The notes: a model not told the origin generated them from the letters alone. Counted from the first letter of the stretch, positions 1 through 8,271 are shown. The stretch: DNA of 64,000 bases from Paenibacillus sp. R14(2021) (GCF_019431355.1 NZ_CP080269.1:1240001-1304000); one strand, 5' to 3'. Program-made: numbers and translations.

Positions 1-13
1 GGCTTGCGATTAA

Positions 14-322
14 TTACGACTTCAATTTCTCCTCGACCGAGCGCAGCTTCTGCTCCATCGAGCCTCTCACATCCCGGCGGTCATCGATTGTCATCGAAGT
101 CGACACGCGCATCGCCCCTTGCTGGAACGGCACTTCATGCATCCTCCGGACTACGGCTAGCACATCATCCAGCTCCCCTTCGATTATCGTGCTCATCGAC
201 GTCAATTCGTAATGGATGGCTTCCTTCGCCTGCTCCAGAACGCCGACTACGGCTGCGACATAGGCGCTCACGCTAGTTGAGCCCGTGCCGAGCGGAACGA
301 TTGTTACCTGTACGATTGCCAT
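14..322 (-). CDS. MTH1187-family thiamine-binding protein
   Basis: A 102-residue cytoplasmic protein of the MTH1187/YqgV (DUF77) family. Family members form ferredoxin-like oligomers, and some bind thiamine or its precursors. The sequence shows the family features: an N-terminal beta strand (MAIVQVTIVPLG), the conserved GTGSTSVSAYV stretch at about residues 12-22, and a central LTSMSTIIEG strand. Length is normal for the family. The ATG is preceded by GGAGG at a 6-base distance. It ends 13 bases from the window edge, so any downstream partner is not visible. The role in thiamine salvage is taken from the family, not shown here. Confidence 0.85.
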   Translation of the reverse strand: MAIVQVTIVPLGTGSTSVSAYVAAVVGVLEQAKEAIHYELTSMSTIIEGELDDVLAVVRRMHEVPFQQGAMRVSTSMTIDDRRDVRGSMEQKLRSVEEKLKS

Positions 323-375
323 TGTGAACCTCCATTAATTAATGTCATTAACTTATTATTTAATACAATTAATTA

Positions 376-636
376 TCACCGTCTTCGCCTTCTGGACAGT
401 ACCCATCCAACGAGCCACACAATTGTACCGACGACATAGATCGGCACGACAATGACAATGAGCGTAGCGAATGCAGCCAAGTCATCCCAACCGCCATGAT
501 TTCGTAATTCTTCAAGCAGCAGGACTAAGCAGCCAGTGGCATAAATGGCGAAAGGCGACCATTTTCGCCTCCACCCTGCGGCGAGCAGAATGAGCAAAAG
601 CACGATCCAAATCATGACATAGCCTAGACCTTCCAT
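376..636 (-). CDS. Small three-helix membrane protein, unknown
   Basis: An 86-residue hydrophobic protein that I do not recognise. It has a transmembrane helix at about residues 6-20, a second hydrophobic segment at about 29-42 broken by a short acidic/amide patch (EELRNHGGWDD), and a third helix at about 54-78, followed by a highly basic tail of five arginines, which predicts a cytoplasmic C-terminus. The ATG follows a run of six G at an 8-base distance. It lies upstream of the MTH1187 gene on the same strand with a 53-base AT-rich gap, so co-transcription is possible. Confidence 0.55.
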   Translation of the reverse strand: MEGLGYVMIWIVLLLILLAAGWRRKWSPFAIYATGCLVLLLEELRNHGGWDDLAAFATLIVIVVPIYVVGTIVWLVGWVLSRRRRR

Positions 637-812
637 ATGTATGTCCCCCCTATGCTTCCATTCATCATGATTAGGTTTATTCTAAGCATACCATATTAGA
701 CCTGTGTGAATGCCGGCAAGAATGATACCGTTTCATTCAAAACCAGAATAAGCGTCAGAGGCAATGGTTTGCCTCTAACGCCTCTGCAGCCTGAATCGAA
801 TCGAATTACCCC

Positions 813-1004
813 TTAATTCTCTTTGTATTTATATTTGTATTCCATGTAGAATTTCAAGACTTCGTCAGCAGTCAAATTATACTTCTGCCCCAAAGCTTGG
901 AGCTGTTTTATGAAAGCCGGGAGTACATGGTTCAAATCTTCATTACCGATGCGTTCGATAATCTCCTGGCACTGCTTCACTAATTCCTTCCTATCAAAAT
1001 CCAC
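813..1004 (-). CDS. Small helical cytosolic protein, unknown
   Basis: A 63-residue, charged, fully helical-looking protein without signal or membrane segment. I do not recognise a family. The start is GTG with GAGGTGG just upstream, which supports real translation. The C-terminus is a Tyr/Lys-rich helix (KFYMEYKYKYKEN). It stands alone between a small membrane protein and the divergent DUF421 gene. Codon use looks like a real gene. Confidence 0.5.
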   Translation of the reverse strand: MDFDRKELVKQCQEIIERIGNEDLNHVLPAFIKQLQALGQKYNLTADEVLKFYMEYKYKYKEN

Positions 1005-1221
1005 GTTCCCACCTCATCACGGGACTAATTTCCTTCATGTTCGGCGTAACGCCATATGGTCGATTTCCTGCTTATTCAGCATAAGTCAAACATCTGAATA
1101 ATTGGTTAACCATTCCTTAAATTTCTCTTAACTTCGAAAAGGAATGAATAGCATTTCCCAATAGGGAATACTAAGGGAATGGGAATGTTTACTTCATTTC
1201 GTTAACACCTGGAGGATAGCC

Positions 1222-1932
1222 ATGCCGGTTCAATGGATTATTTTTTTTAGAAGCATTGCTGCCTTCATCTTATTGCTAATCATTACGAGAATGATCGGCA
1301 AACAAACGCTATCTAACATGAATACGCATGATTTTGTTACTGCTATCATATTAGGTGCGATCTCGGCGAATTTTGCTTTTAACGATGCTCTTAGTTCCGC
1401 GCATCTGTTAATATCGTTGGGCGTATTTACCAGCATCTCTTGGCTGCTATCCATTATCGCCTTGAAAAGCCGTAAGCTCCGCAAATGGATATCCGGATCG
1501 CCGTCCGTGTTGATCGAAGGCGGCAAGCTGCTCGAAGAAAACATGAAAAAAAATAAATACACCTTGGACTCCTTGAATGAAATGCTTCGAGAGAAAGAGA
1601 TATTCAATATTTCGGAAGTCGAGTATGCACTGCTGGAAAATAGCGGGAAGCTATCCGTGCTTAAGAAAAAACAATACCGAAACCTCACGCTGCATGACCT
1701 TCATTCGCCCGCTTCAAATCCATCCGCTTTTCCAATTGAGCTCATTATGGACGGGATGTTGATCAAAGAGCATCTCCGTGATGCCAATATAACGCTGCAT
1801 GCATTGGAAAAGGCCATTTCGGCTAAAGGACATCATTTAAAGGACGTGTTTTATGCCGTACGCGGGAGTGATAATAAGCTTTATTTTGACTTCTATCAAG
1901 ATAAGTTAGATAAACCGTTGGATAAAGAATAA
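1222..1932 (+). CDS. DUF421 (YetF/YrbG-like) membrane protein
   Basis: A 236-residue member of the DUF421 family, common in several copies in sporulating bacilli and connected with spore membranes in some species. Three N-terminal transmembrane helices (about residues 5-20, 35-52, 58-78) are followed by the cytosolic domain. The typical motifs are visible: RMIGKQTLSNMNTHDFVTAI near residues 22-41, the SPSVLIEGGKL strand near 93-103, and the YTLDSLNEMLREK helix. The ATG follows GGAGG at an 8-base distance. It is monocistronic and ends in a bidirectional terminator shared with the convergent phosphatase gene. The function of the family is not settled. Confidence 0.85.
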   Translation: MPVQWIIFFRSIAAFILLLIITRMIGKQTLSNMNTHDFVTAIILGAISANFAFNDALSSAHLLISLGVFTSISWLLSIIALKSRKLRKWISGSPSVLIEGGKLLEENMKKNKYTLDSLNEMLREKEIFNISEVEYALLENSGKLSVLKKKQYRNLTLHDLHSPASNPSAFPIELIMDGMLIKEHLRDANITLHALEKAISAKGHHLKDVFYAVRGSDNKLYFDFYQDKLDKPLDKE

Positions 1933-1938
1933 CCATAC

Positions 1939-1979
1939 AAAAAAATGCCAACCAGCTGCGCGGATTGGCGTTTTTTTAA
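1939..1979. terminator. Bidirectional terminator
   Basis: An A-run, the stem AATGCCAA / TTGGCGTT and a T-run sit between the ends of the DUF421 gene and the convergent histidine phosphatase gene, whose stop codon is inside the T-run. It can stop transcription from both sides. Confidence 0.8.
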
Positions 1980-2617
1980 CGAATGCTGGATAACTCCTGC
2001 AATGATATCCGGTCAATGATCTCATAGCCTTTGCCGATTCCTTTAGGTTTCACGACGACCGAACCTAAATTTGAGATTTCGCCTAAGCCAATACCCTTTG
2101 GAAAGCTATGTGCAATAATAACTTGATTACTTCCTTTTTTAGGTATTTTTTCCAGAAAATAAGTCAATGCCGATAATGTAGTCGCCTGTTCTTCCAAGGG
2201 GACATCACCGCTTAAGCGATAGATGCTTATCCAAAATGGATCGACCTGAACCTTCTCTTGTCCAAATGCCAGCTCTGCCGTCTCTCTGGTGCGGCAGAAT
2301 GGACTGGCCAGAACGGGAGCAAGTACGGGAATATGCAGCCGCCGAAGGGTCTCGCCATAAGCAATGGCTTCTTCCTTCCCCGCTTGGGATAAATTCCTTT
2401 GGGTCGAACAATCACGGAACGTTAGATTAGGCTGATCCTCGCCCTCGTTCGCTTCGCCATGTCTAACGTATAGGATGTATCCTCCCTGCTGAAGCGATTG
2501 GAGCAACGAAGAACTAACGGGGGCTTGTTCCGCACGATTGCCCGAAGCGGCTGCCATTTGCGGCAGCAGGACGAGCAGAACAATAGCCACAATCGCACAT
2601 CGTATTTTGCATATCAT
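1976..2617 (-). CDS. Exported histidine phosphatase family protein
   Basis: A 213-residue phosphoglycerate-mutase-like (branch 2 style) phosphatase with a signal peptide: basic start, hydrophobic core at about residues 8-21 and a cleavage-like AAA-SG site. The catalytic VRHGEANEG motif (phospho-histidine) is at about residues 51-59. The second arginine is in SPFCRTRETA, and the second catalytic histidine is in VIIAHSFP near residue 170. The ATG follows GGAGG at an 8-base distance. Exported members of this family act on small phosphate esters or polyphosphates; the substrate here is unknown. It is monocistronic. Confidence 0.82.
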   Translation of the reverse strand: MICKIRCAIVAIVLLVLLPQMAAASGNRAEQAPVSSSLLQSLQQGGYILYVRHGEANEGEDQPNLTFRDCSTQRNLSQAGKEEAIAYGETLRRLHIPVLAPVLASPFCRTRETAELAFGQEKVQVDPFWISIYRLSGDVPLEEQATTLSALTYFLEKIPKKGSNQVIIAHSFPKGIGLGEISNLGSVVVKPKGIGKGYEIIDRISLQELSSIR

Positions 2618-2681
2618 AATCTATCCTCCTGCTAAGATGCTTTCATTCCAAGTACTTCTACAGTATGCTCAATCCTTCGTC

Positions 2682-2720
2682 AAAAAAAGAAGCAATGGAC
2701 AATTTTACGTCCGTTGCTTC
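2682..2720 (-). terminator. Terminator of the ferritin-like gene
   Basis: On the minus strand a stem GAAGCAACGGAC / GTCCATTGCTTC with a short loop is followed by seven T. It lies 23 bases after the stop codon of the ferritin-like gene. Confidence 0.75.
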
Positions 2721-2742
2721 GATAATCAGTTTCGCGGATTTG

Positions 2743-3237
2743 CTATTCCCTGCTTTTCGATTCGAGGATCATAATATAATTGTACTTGTCGGCATGCTTC
2801 ATTTCGTCCGTTAAAATTTCGAACACCATATCCCGGTAATAACGGTTCGGCATGCCCGCACGGATAATCCGATAACGCTCCATGGCGCTTAGCTCTCCGA
2901 AAAACGCCTTTTTTACGCCTTCGGTAAAAGACTGCGGCTTCTCGAAAGCAGCGTCTTGCGTCACCGGGATCGTTTGCCCCGTCAAATCATAATAAATTTT
3001 CCTGAACATTTGATTATGCTTGCGTTCATCGTCTCTTATCGAAACGATGATCGCTTGTTCTTCCTTGGTAGGGGCAACGGATATTAAGTAATCGTAAAAC
3101 AATTCATCTTCGCGTTCTCCCTGAACCGACTGTTTGACGAGAGCTAGTGCTTCCTGCAGCGTTTTGTATGACATCGTTTGACGATCATCATTCCAATACC
3201 CGTTTATCGGGGTATATTGAAGAAAATGCATGCCCAT
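2743..3237 (-). CDS. Ferritin-like (rubrerythrin-type) protein
   Basis: A 164-residue four-helix-bundle protein of the ferritin-like superfamily. Two metal-binding half-motifs are visible: E-x6-Y in GEREDELFYDYL (about residues 40-51) with DDERKHNQMF (about 76-85), and SAMERYRIIRAG with DEMKHADKYNYI near the C-terminus. This is the arrangement of di-iron carboxylate proteins such as YhjR/YciE-like rubrerythrins, without a rubredoxin domain. Expected role: iron storage or peroxide protection. Start choice is open: the first ATG has AGGTGG at 4 bases, and the ATG at 3231 has GGAG at 8 bases. It has its own terminator. Confidence 0.78.
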   Translation of the reverse strand: MGMHFLQYTPINGYWNDDRQTMSYKTLQEALALVKQSVQGEREDELFYDYLISVAPTKEEQAIIVSIRDDERKHNQMFRKIYYDLTGQTIPVTQDAAFEKPQSFTEGVKKAFFGELSAMERYRIIRAGMPNRYYRDMVFEILTDEMKHADKYNYIMILESKSRE

Positions 3238-3299
3238 GTCTCCACCTAACGTTTTTTAGCAGTATATGTGGGCATGATGCGGATGTGCCTAACGACCCG

Positions 3300-3965
3300 T
3301 CACCGGTCGCCCGTGATTGGCTGCTTATTTGGACCTGCAGATCGTTCGAAGAACCATACGAGCCCCCCTACCGCCAAGCTTGCGAGCACCGCAATTATGG
3401 CGGAACCGCCGGCATGCAGCAGCAGCACGGGAACCCAAAGAATTCCGAGTGTCCGATGCACAGCGCGCATCCATTTGTTGCGAACCTTATTGATGAAGTA
3501 ACCATATCCAACAAGCGTCAGCAATATCGCAAAGCTCGCAAGACCCGAAAAGATGTTGTCGTCATGGAGCTTCGTAAACAAATAATACGTGCCATGGACG
3601 GCAACTAACAGGAGCGTAAACCACCCCATCAGCTTATGAACGGCATGCAGCAGCCTACCGGCTTTGCGTACCAATGGCGATGGCGACTTCAGCTTCTTCT
3701 TAAACCAGAACCAAGAGAAACCAGCTGCCCCAACATACAAGGCGATTGTGCCTAACGTTGAAAAGTAACCACCATAGCCTTCGTCTTCACCTCTTGGAGG
3801 CCGCTGCGCGCCTTCGTGCAGTCTTCCTTGACCCTCGCCCTGAGGACGAGGATGAGGCTGCCCTCCTGGATGTGAAAATTTCGTGTAATAATAGTAAACC
3901 ACCAATACCAAGGCTGCCGCGATCGCAACTAGGGCTGGAATCCAAACCTTTTTGTTTTTGCTCAT
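3300..3965 (-). CDS. Cytochrome b561-like membrane protein
   Basis: A 221-residue membrane protein: an N-terminal anchor (about residues 8-24), a Pro/Gly/Arg-rich external linker (about 30-65), then four helices. Histidines that could hold b-type haem lie in helix pairs: LLHAVHKLMG with LLVAVHGTYY, and RAVHRTLG with VLLLHAGG. This fits the cytochrome b561/ferric-reductase-like fold. Its start codon overlaps the stop of the upstream broken RnfD-like gene by 4 bases (ATGA), so the two were made as an electron-transfer pair with membrane flavin and haem carriers. The divergent two-component system next door may once have controlled it. Whether it works without an intact partner is unclear. Confidence 0.65.
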   Translation of the reverse strand: MSKNKKVWIPALVAIAAALVLVVYYYYTKFSHPGGQPHPRPQGEGQGRLHEGAQRPPRGEDEGYGGYFSTLGTIALYVGAAGFSWFWFKKKLKSPSPLVRKAGRLLHAVHKLMGWFTLLLVAVHGTYYLFTKLHDDNIFSGLASFAILLTLVGYGYFINKVRNKWMRAVHRTLGILWVPVLLLHAGGSAIIAVLASLAVGGLVWFFERSAGPNKQPITGDR

Positions 3966-4345
3966 AAGGATCTCCTATCGTAACGTTTATTGGGGCTTTG
4001 GCGTACGGCTGATCGGCCTTTCTTCGATGGATGTGAAGCTGAACGCATCCTTAACAGATGATACAAATTAGCGATAAACACCCCAATGAATAAGTACATC
4101 AACCCCCCGAATACGCCATACACCACTGCGCTCGCCATGGCCGCGAGTATGCCGAACATCATTTGGTCCTTGACTTTAGCCGGCGAGGTGGGCGGGTCCG
4201 TGAGCATAAAGAAGCCGAAGAATAAAGCTGCGTTCAAAAATGGCGGGCGTAATGCGTCGTAGGCATCTCCAATATCCAAATAGCCCCGGATATTTACTGA
4301 CTCTATTCGTAACAATGTAGCCGCCGATTATCAGTATAATAGAGC
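3962..4345 (-). pseudogene. RnfD/NqrB-like subunit, 5'-truncated remnant
   Basis: Only the C-terminal third of an RnfD-type flavin-bearing membrane subunit remains. The last 117 codons hold the family stretch RPPFLNAALFFGFFMLTDPP followed by TSPAKVKDQ and two final helices. Intact RnfD is over 300 residues. Immediately upstream, in another frame, the DNA still reads LIIGGYIVTNRVSKYPG (about 4293-4340), which looks like an earlier RnfD helix, so there is a frameshift or small deletion as well as loss of the N-terminus. Further upstream only the promoter area of the divergent response regulator is found. The apparent start is TTG without a ribosome site. It overlaps the cytochrome-like gene by 4 bases. 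Confidence 0.7.
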
Positions 4346-4419
4346 TACATTTAAATTACCTTAAAAACGGACTTCCTGATACAATGAAGCTAAAAATCCC
4401 ACGAAAGGCAGGATAAAGC

Positions 4420-5106
4420 ATGCGCGTCCTAGTGGTGGAAGACGACGCTTCTCTTCTTCGGATTATCCGCGACGTATTCGAAAGCGAATCCTTCTCGACG
4501 GACGGTGCGGAGACAGGCGACGAGGGATTCTATTTGGCCGAGCAGGCCATCCATGATTTAATCGTACTCGATATCATGCTGCCTGGGATGAGCGGCTTTG
4601 AAATCGTCAGAAAATTACGAATGCAGTCGATCCGCGTCCCGATTATATTGTTGACGGCTAAAGACGCCGTGGAGGATCGCGTAGCCGGCTTGGATGCGGG
4701 AGCGGACGATTACGTGACGAAGCCGTTCGCAGTCTCGGAATTATTGGCAAGAGCTCGTGCTGTCTTAAGAAGGCGAGGCACCCTTGGTCATGAAGGCGAG
4801 CTGACATGCGGTCCCATCCGTTTAGTTCCTGCCAATAGAGAAGGTTACAGCGGCGATACGCCGCTGCAACTGACTGCCACGGAGTACGAGCTGCTCGAAT
4901 TCTTCCTATGTCATAAAAATCAGATTCTAACCCGTGAACAGATATTTGATCGCGTGTGGGGATTTGATTCAGGTTCAGCCACAACGGCCGTTGACGTATA
5001 TGTACACCTCCTGCGCAAAAAGCTCTCCGCCGCTGGCGCAGACCATTTCCTTCGAACCGTGCGAGGAGTCGGTTATATCGTGAAGGGAGAACCCGATGTT
5101 CACTAG
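4420..5106 (+). CDS. OmpR/PhoB-family response regulator
   Basis: A 228-residue response regulator. The receiver domain (1-120) has the acidic pair EDD at 7-9, the phospho-acceptor Asp51 in VLDIMLPGMSG, the Thr in LLTAKD and the Lys in VTKPF. The winged-helix output domain (about 128-225) has the usual LTATEYELLEFF and TTAVDVYVHLLRKK segments. It overlaps the sensor kinase gene by 11 bases, so the pair is translationally coupled. Its promoter region faces the broken RnfD/cytochrome pair, and a secreted phosphoesterase follows the kinase; both are candidate targets, but nothing in the sequence proves it. Confidence 0.92.
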   Translation: MRVLVVEDDASLLRIIRDVFESESFSTDGAETGDEGFYLAEQAIHDLIVLDIMLPGMSGFEIVRKLRMQSIRVPIILLTAKDAVEDRVAGLDAGADDYVTKPFAVSELLARARAVLRRRGTLGHEGELTCGPIRLVPANREGYSGDTPLQLTATEYELLEFFLCHKNQILTREQIFDRVWGFDSGSATTAVDVYVHLLRKKLSAAGADHFLRTVRGVGYIVKGEPDVH

Positions 5107-6364
5107 CATTCACAAACGTCTGGTCATCCTGAATGCCGCGGTCATCCTGCTGATACTTGCAGTACTGAGCACGCTTATATTCGTGCATATGCGTTATCGT
5201 CTATTTCACGACACTGATGAAATTTTGAAGCTCTCGGAGCACAGGATTCAATCTCTTCACAACCTTTCGGAACCGCTTCATTCCGGCCATGCGGATCCCG
5301 AGCAGGATGAAACGACAACCTACTTATTCTGGAACGCAGAGGGCGAGCTAGTAGGGCAGCTTCCCGCACAATCCTTCGCTTCGGAAATTGCGGAACAATT
5401 CAGATCATCCGCGAACGCGGCCTCGCTTCGAACGGTTACCGCAGGCAAGCATAGCTACAGAGTTTTACAATTTCCGAATGACGATCAGAAACCGTATTTC
5501 ATCGTTTCCGTCGGAATCGTAAGGAGCCTGGACGATGCGAAGAGCACGCTCCGATCCTTGACATGGGATATTGCCGCTGCCATTATTGCAGGCGTGGTCA
5601 TTTCCATTCTAAGCGGTTTGTTTTTAGCCAGGCGCGCGCTAATCCCCATACGAAATTCCTGGGAGAAACAGCAACGCTTCGTTGCGGACGCCTCGCATGA
5701 ATTGCGGACGCCGACGGCGGTCATTCAAGCGCAAACAGAGCTTCTGCTCCGGTATCCCGCGCATTCGATCGAACAGGAAAGCGCGCATATTGCCGTCATA
5801 TTGAAGGAAAGTAACCGGATGAACAGGCTTTTGGGCGACCTGTTGACCCTGGCCCGCTCCGATTCCAATCAGCTGCAGATCCAATCGTCCGCGATCGCGC
5901 TGGATGTCTTGCTCCAGGAGTTATCGGAGCAATTTCGGCTATTATCGAGCACCAAGGAAATTGAAATCGTAACCGATGTCCAGAAACCGCTGTCCATTTG
6001 GGGAGACGAAGGCAGAGTTCGCCAGCTTCTGATCATCCTGCTGGATAATGCGCTCAAATATACGCCTGCCTCGGGACGGATCGAAGTCGTCGGCCAATAC
6101 CGTTCCAACTTCGTTTTTATCGGCGTGATGGATACGGGCTGCGGTATTTCGGAGGCTGATCTGCCTTATGTTTTTGACCGGTTTTATCGCGGTGATAAAG
6201 CAAGATCGCGGGCCGAAGGAGGGACAGGACTCGGGTTGTCCATCGCGAAATGGATTGTGGACGCGCATGGCGGCATGATCCGAATCGATTCGAGAGTGAA
6301 CGCGGGCACCAGAGTCGAGCTCTTCTTACCCAGAAAAAAGCGAGGGAAGCCCCCCTCATCATGA
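5096..6364 (+). CDS. Sensor histidine kinase
   Basis: A 422-residue membrane kinase, partner of the preceding response regulator. Helices at about 9-29 and 160-180 enclose a 130-residue extracytoplasmic sensor domain without a motif I recognise. A short linker leads to the dimerisation helix with His201 in the H-box DASHELRTPTAV. The ATP-binding domain shows the N-box (LLDNALKYTP), G1 (DTGCGI), F-box (YVFDRFYRGD) and G2 (GGTGLGLSIAK). It starts inside the regulator gene and stops 23 bases before the phosphoesterase gene, suggesting a three-gene operon. The signal is unknown. Confidence 0.9.
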   Translation: MFTSIHKRLVILNAAVILLILAVLSTLIFVHMRYRLFHDTDEILKLSEHRIQSLHNLSEPLHSGHADPEQDETTTYLFWNAEGELVGQLPAQSFASEIAEQFRSSANAASLRTVTAGKHSYRVLQFPNDDQKPYFIVSVGIVRSLDDAKSTLRSLTWDIAAAIIAGVVISILSGLFLARRALIPIRNSWEKQQRFVADASHELRTPTAVIQAQTELLLRYPAHSIEQESAHIAVILKESNRMNRLLGDLLTLARSDSNQLQIQSSAIALDVLLQELSEQFRLLSSTKEIEIVTDVQKPLSIWGDEGRVRQLLIILLDNALKYTPASGRIEVVGQYRSNFVFIGVMDTGCGISEADLPYVFDRFYRGDKARSRAEGGTGLGLSIAKWIVDAHGGMIRIDSRVNAGTRVELFLPRKKRGKPPSS

Positions 6365-6387
6365 ACCTTGAACGGAGAGCATATACA

Positions 6388-7251
6388 ATGAAAAAATGGA
6401 CCTTTAAAATACCGATCGCGGTGCTAGGCAGCCTTGTTTTCTCCTCCTTGTTTCACAGCCCCAATCATGCGGCAGGAGAGAATCCGCTTCAACAAGCGCA
6501 GCCGGATCACATCGTGATCGTTATCGAAGAAAACCACGCCTATCGGCAAATCGTCGGCAATTCATCGGCGCCTTTCATGAATCAACTATTCAAAGAAGGA
6601 GCAAGCTTGACCAACCACTATGCGACCCGCCATCCGAGCCAGCCGAATTACTTGGATCTCTTCTCGGGCTCCACGCAAGGTGTCACAGATGATAAAACCC
6701 CAAAGCAAACTTTTCAAGCCGATAACCTGGCAGCTGAGTTGATCCGTCATGGATTCACGTTCGCCGGTTACTCCGAAGGCTTGCCCAAGGCTGGATTCAA
6801 CGGGGCGTATGACTTGAAAACCGGGTATGCCCGAAAGCATAATCCTTGGGTCAATTTCACGAATGTCCCCGCCAGCGCGAACTTACCATTCTCCAGCTTT
6901 CCGCAAGATTATTCCAAGCTGCCGACCGTATCGTTCGTGATTCCGAATCTGATGCATGATCTTCATGACGGCACCGTGAAAGAAGCTGACGATTGGTTAA
7001 AGTCAAACCTGAGCGGATACGTGATGTGGGCGAAAAAACACAACAGCATGCTCATTCTTACCTGGGACGAGGATGATTTCAGCGCAAGGAACAAAATTCC
7101 AACTGTACTCGCAGGACCAATGGTCAAGACGATGAAAGTAACGCAGAAATCAAATCACTACTCCATCCTTCGTACGATCGAGGACTTATACGGCCTTCCA
7201 TATGCAGGACACAGCAAGCAATCGAAAGCATTGAACGTGTTCAAAAGGTAA
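6388..7251 (+). CDS. Exported phosphoesterase (AcpA-like)
   Basis: A 287-residue secreted member of the phosphoesterase family that includes AcpA and phospholipase C-like enzymes (PF04185). After a signal peptide (MKKWTFKIPIAVLGSLVFSS, cleavage near NHAAG) come the metal/nucleophile region VIVIEENHAYRQIVG, HPSQPNYLDLFSG with the nearby G-S-T, the PNLMHDLHDG motif and the C-terminal LTWDEDD metal site. The ATG at 6388 is chosen because it begins a clear signal peptide and has GGAG upstream; a longer reading frame enters the kinase gene. It probably hydrolyses phosphomonoesters or teichoic-acid/phospholipid head groups outside the cell. It may share the transcript of the two-component system. 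Confidence 0.82.
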   Translation: MKKWTFKIPIAVLGSLVFSSLFHSPNHAAGENPLQQAQPDHIVIVIEENHAYRQIVGNSSAPFMNQLFKEGASLTNHYATRHPSQPNYLDLFSGSTQGVTDDKTPKQTFQADNLAAELIRHGFTFAGYSEGLPKAGFNGAYDLKTGYARKHNPWVNFTNVPASANLPFSSFPQDYSKLPTVSFVIPNLMHDLHDGTVKEADDWLKSNLSGYVMWAKKHNSMLILTWDEDDFSARNKIPTVLAGPMVKTMKVTQKSNHYSILRTIEDLYGLPYAGHSKQSKALNVFKR

Positions 7252-7295
7252 GCGGGTCGCGAATACAGAGCTTGACCGTCGAGTGACGGTGGTAA

Positions 7296-7565
7296 GCAGT
7301 CGTCTTCGGCATGCGCCGCGGAGCCGCCCGCCGTCGTGGCAGATCCTGCCGCGTGCGAGGCGACTTCGGCGGCAATCGTTAAATCGCCCTCGGCGTGAGA
7401 GGCTGCGCTTCCTGCCGTTGACGCATTTCCTTCCGCGTGCGAAGTGTCCGCGCTAGCGTGCGTCTCAAACCCATCTGAATGCGAGGCCGCGCCGTTCGCA
7501 GTGGACGAAGCGCCTTCCCCGTGGGCGAATTCTCCATTCGCAGCAGTGAAATAGCCTTCCGTCCC
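7296..7565 (-). pseudogene. Remnant of SHAEG-repeat surface/fibre protein
   Basis: In one minus-strand frame, which is open but begins right after a TAA at 7566-7568 and has no start codon, there are about six imperfect 14-residue repeats: FAHGEGASSTANGA, SHSDGFETHASADT, SHAEGNASTAGSAA, SHAEGDLTIAAEVA, SHAAGSATTAGGSA, AHAED. This SHAEGxxTxAxGxx pattern is the left-handed head repeat found in YadA/Hep_Hag adhesins and in Gram-positive phage or spore fibre proteins, often ahead of a self-cleaving peptidase G2 domain. The rest of the gene is missing; reading continues into unrelated sequence. It lies between the phosphoesterase gene and a second pseudogene, in the most decayed part of the window. 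Confidence 0.65.
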
Positions 7566-7728
7566 TTATTCCTCACGAACCTGTACCACTTCATTCTCGA
7601 TAAGACTGTCATTTCCTTGTTTACATAACCTATTTTTTCCTGCATTTGCACGTAAACGCAGCAAGGCAGCCGTCCCTGCGGGACAGCTGCCTCATGTTCC
7701 AATCCGATTTCCGTGTATCAGGCAGGGA

Positions 7729-8145
7729 TCACGACATCCAGAAGTGCTGCATGAATGAGTAGATGCCACAAGCGTGTCATCGCTCAGTGCAAACGCCCCG
7801 CCCTGCCGATTCATAATTCTTCCCCCTGCTTCCTCGATGATGACTATGCCTGCCGCGACGTCCTAAGGGTATACGTCGTCAAGCCAGAAGCCCGTCAAGC
7901 GCCCGGAGGCGACCTTGCATAAATCCAAGCTCGCGCAGCCGATAAATCCGGACGTTGCGCGCAGCGCCCGCCAAGCTGCCCAGCTGCTCGACGAAGAAGG
8001 AACCCGGCTTCCAATCCTTCGCTTGGAACCCTGTCGCGATGTGCGCGTCGCACAGCATATCTTTCCCGCCGACTTCAAGCGGCTCGCCGTTCCAACTCGC
8101 TCCGCATGCTTCATCGATTGCCACATCGTCATGCCGCTAAGCTTC
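7729..8145 (-). pseudogene. Inositol monophosphatase-family pseudogene
   Basis: The C-terminal half of an inositol monophosphatase-like gene, broken at least three times. Reading begins with AIDEACGASWNGEPLEV (typical middle part), runs to GAARNVRIYR, shifts frame into SLDLCKVASGRLTGFWLDD, then meets TAG exactly where the Trp of the metal-binding PWDVAAG motif should be (P-stop-DVAAG), continues as IVIIEEAGGRIMN and FALSDDTLVAST, and shifts frame again to end MQHFWMS-stop. The N-terminal part with the DPIDGT metal site is absent. It is certainly inactive. Confidence 0.78.
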
Positions 8146-8202
8146 CTTTTGCAGCGAAAATTTAGTCACCTGCGAAAATATTCCAGTTCCTAGCCCTTAA
8201 AA

Positions 8203-8230
8203 TTGTGAAAAGGCTTAATAAATATACAAT
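8203..8230 (+). promoter_or_regulatory. Candidate sigma-A promoter of the HAD gene
   Basis: TTGTGA and TACAAT with a 16-base spacer, 42 bases upstream of the TTG start of the HAD hydrolase. The -10 box is good, the -35 box matches four of six bases. Read from sequence only. Confidence 0.4.
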
Positions 8231-8271
8231 TTTTTGTTACGCTACTAGCATGCAAGAAAGGAGCGAGCATC

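Noticed and set aside
753-787. Hairpin AGAGGCAA / TTTGCCTCT as terminator
   Set aside because: No T-run on either side and no obvious transcript that needs it; left out.
7379-7702. A 107-codon minus-strand frame across the repeat remnant
   Set aside because: It is Arg-rich and not protein-like; the SHAEG repeats are in another frame, so this frame is a shadow.
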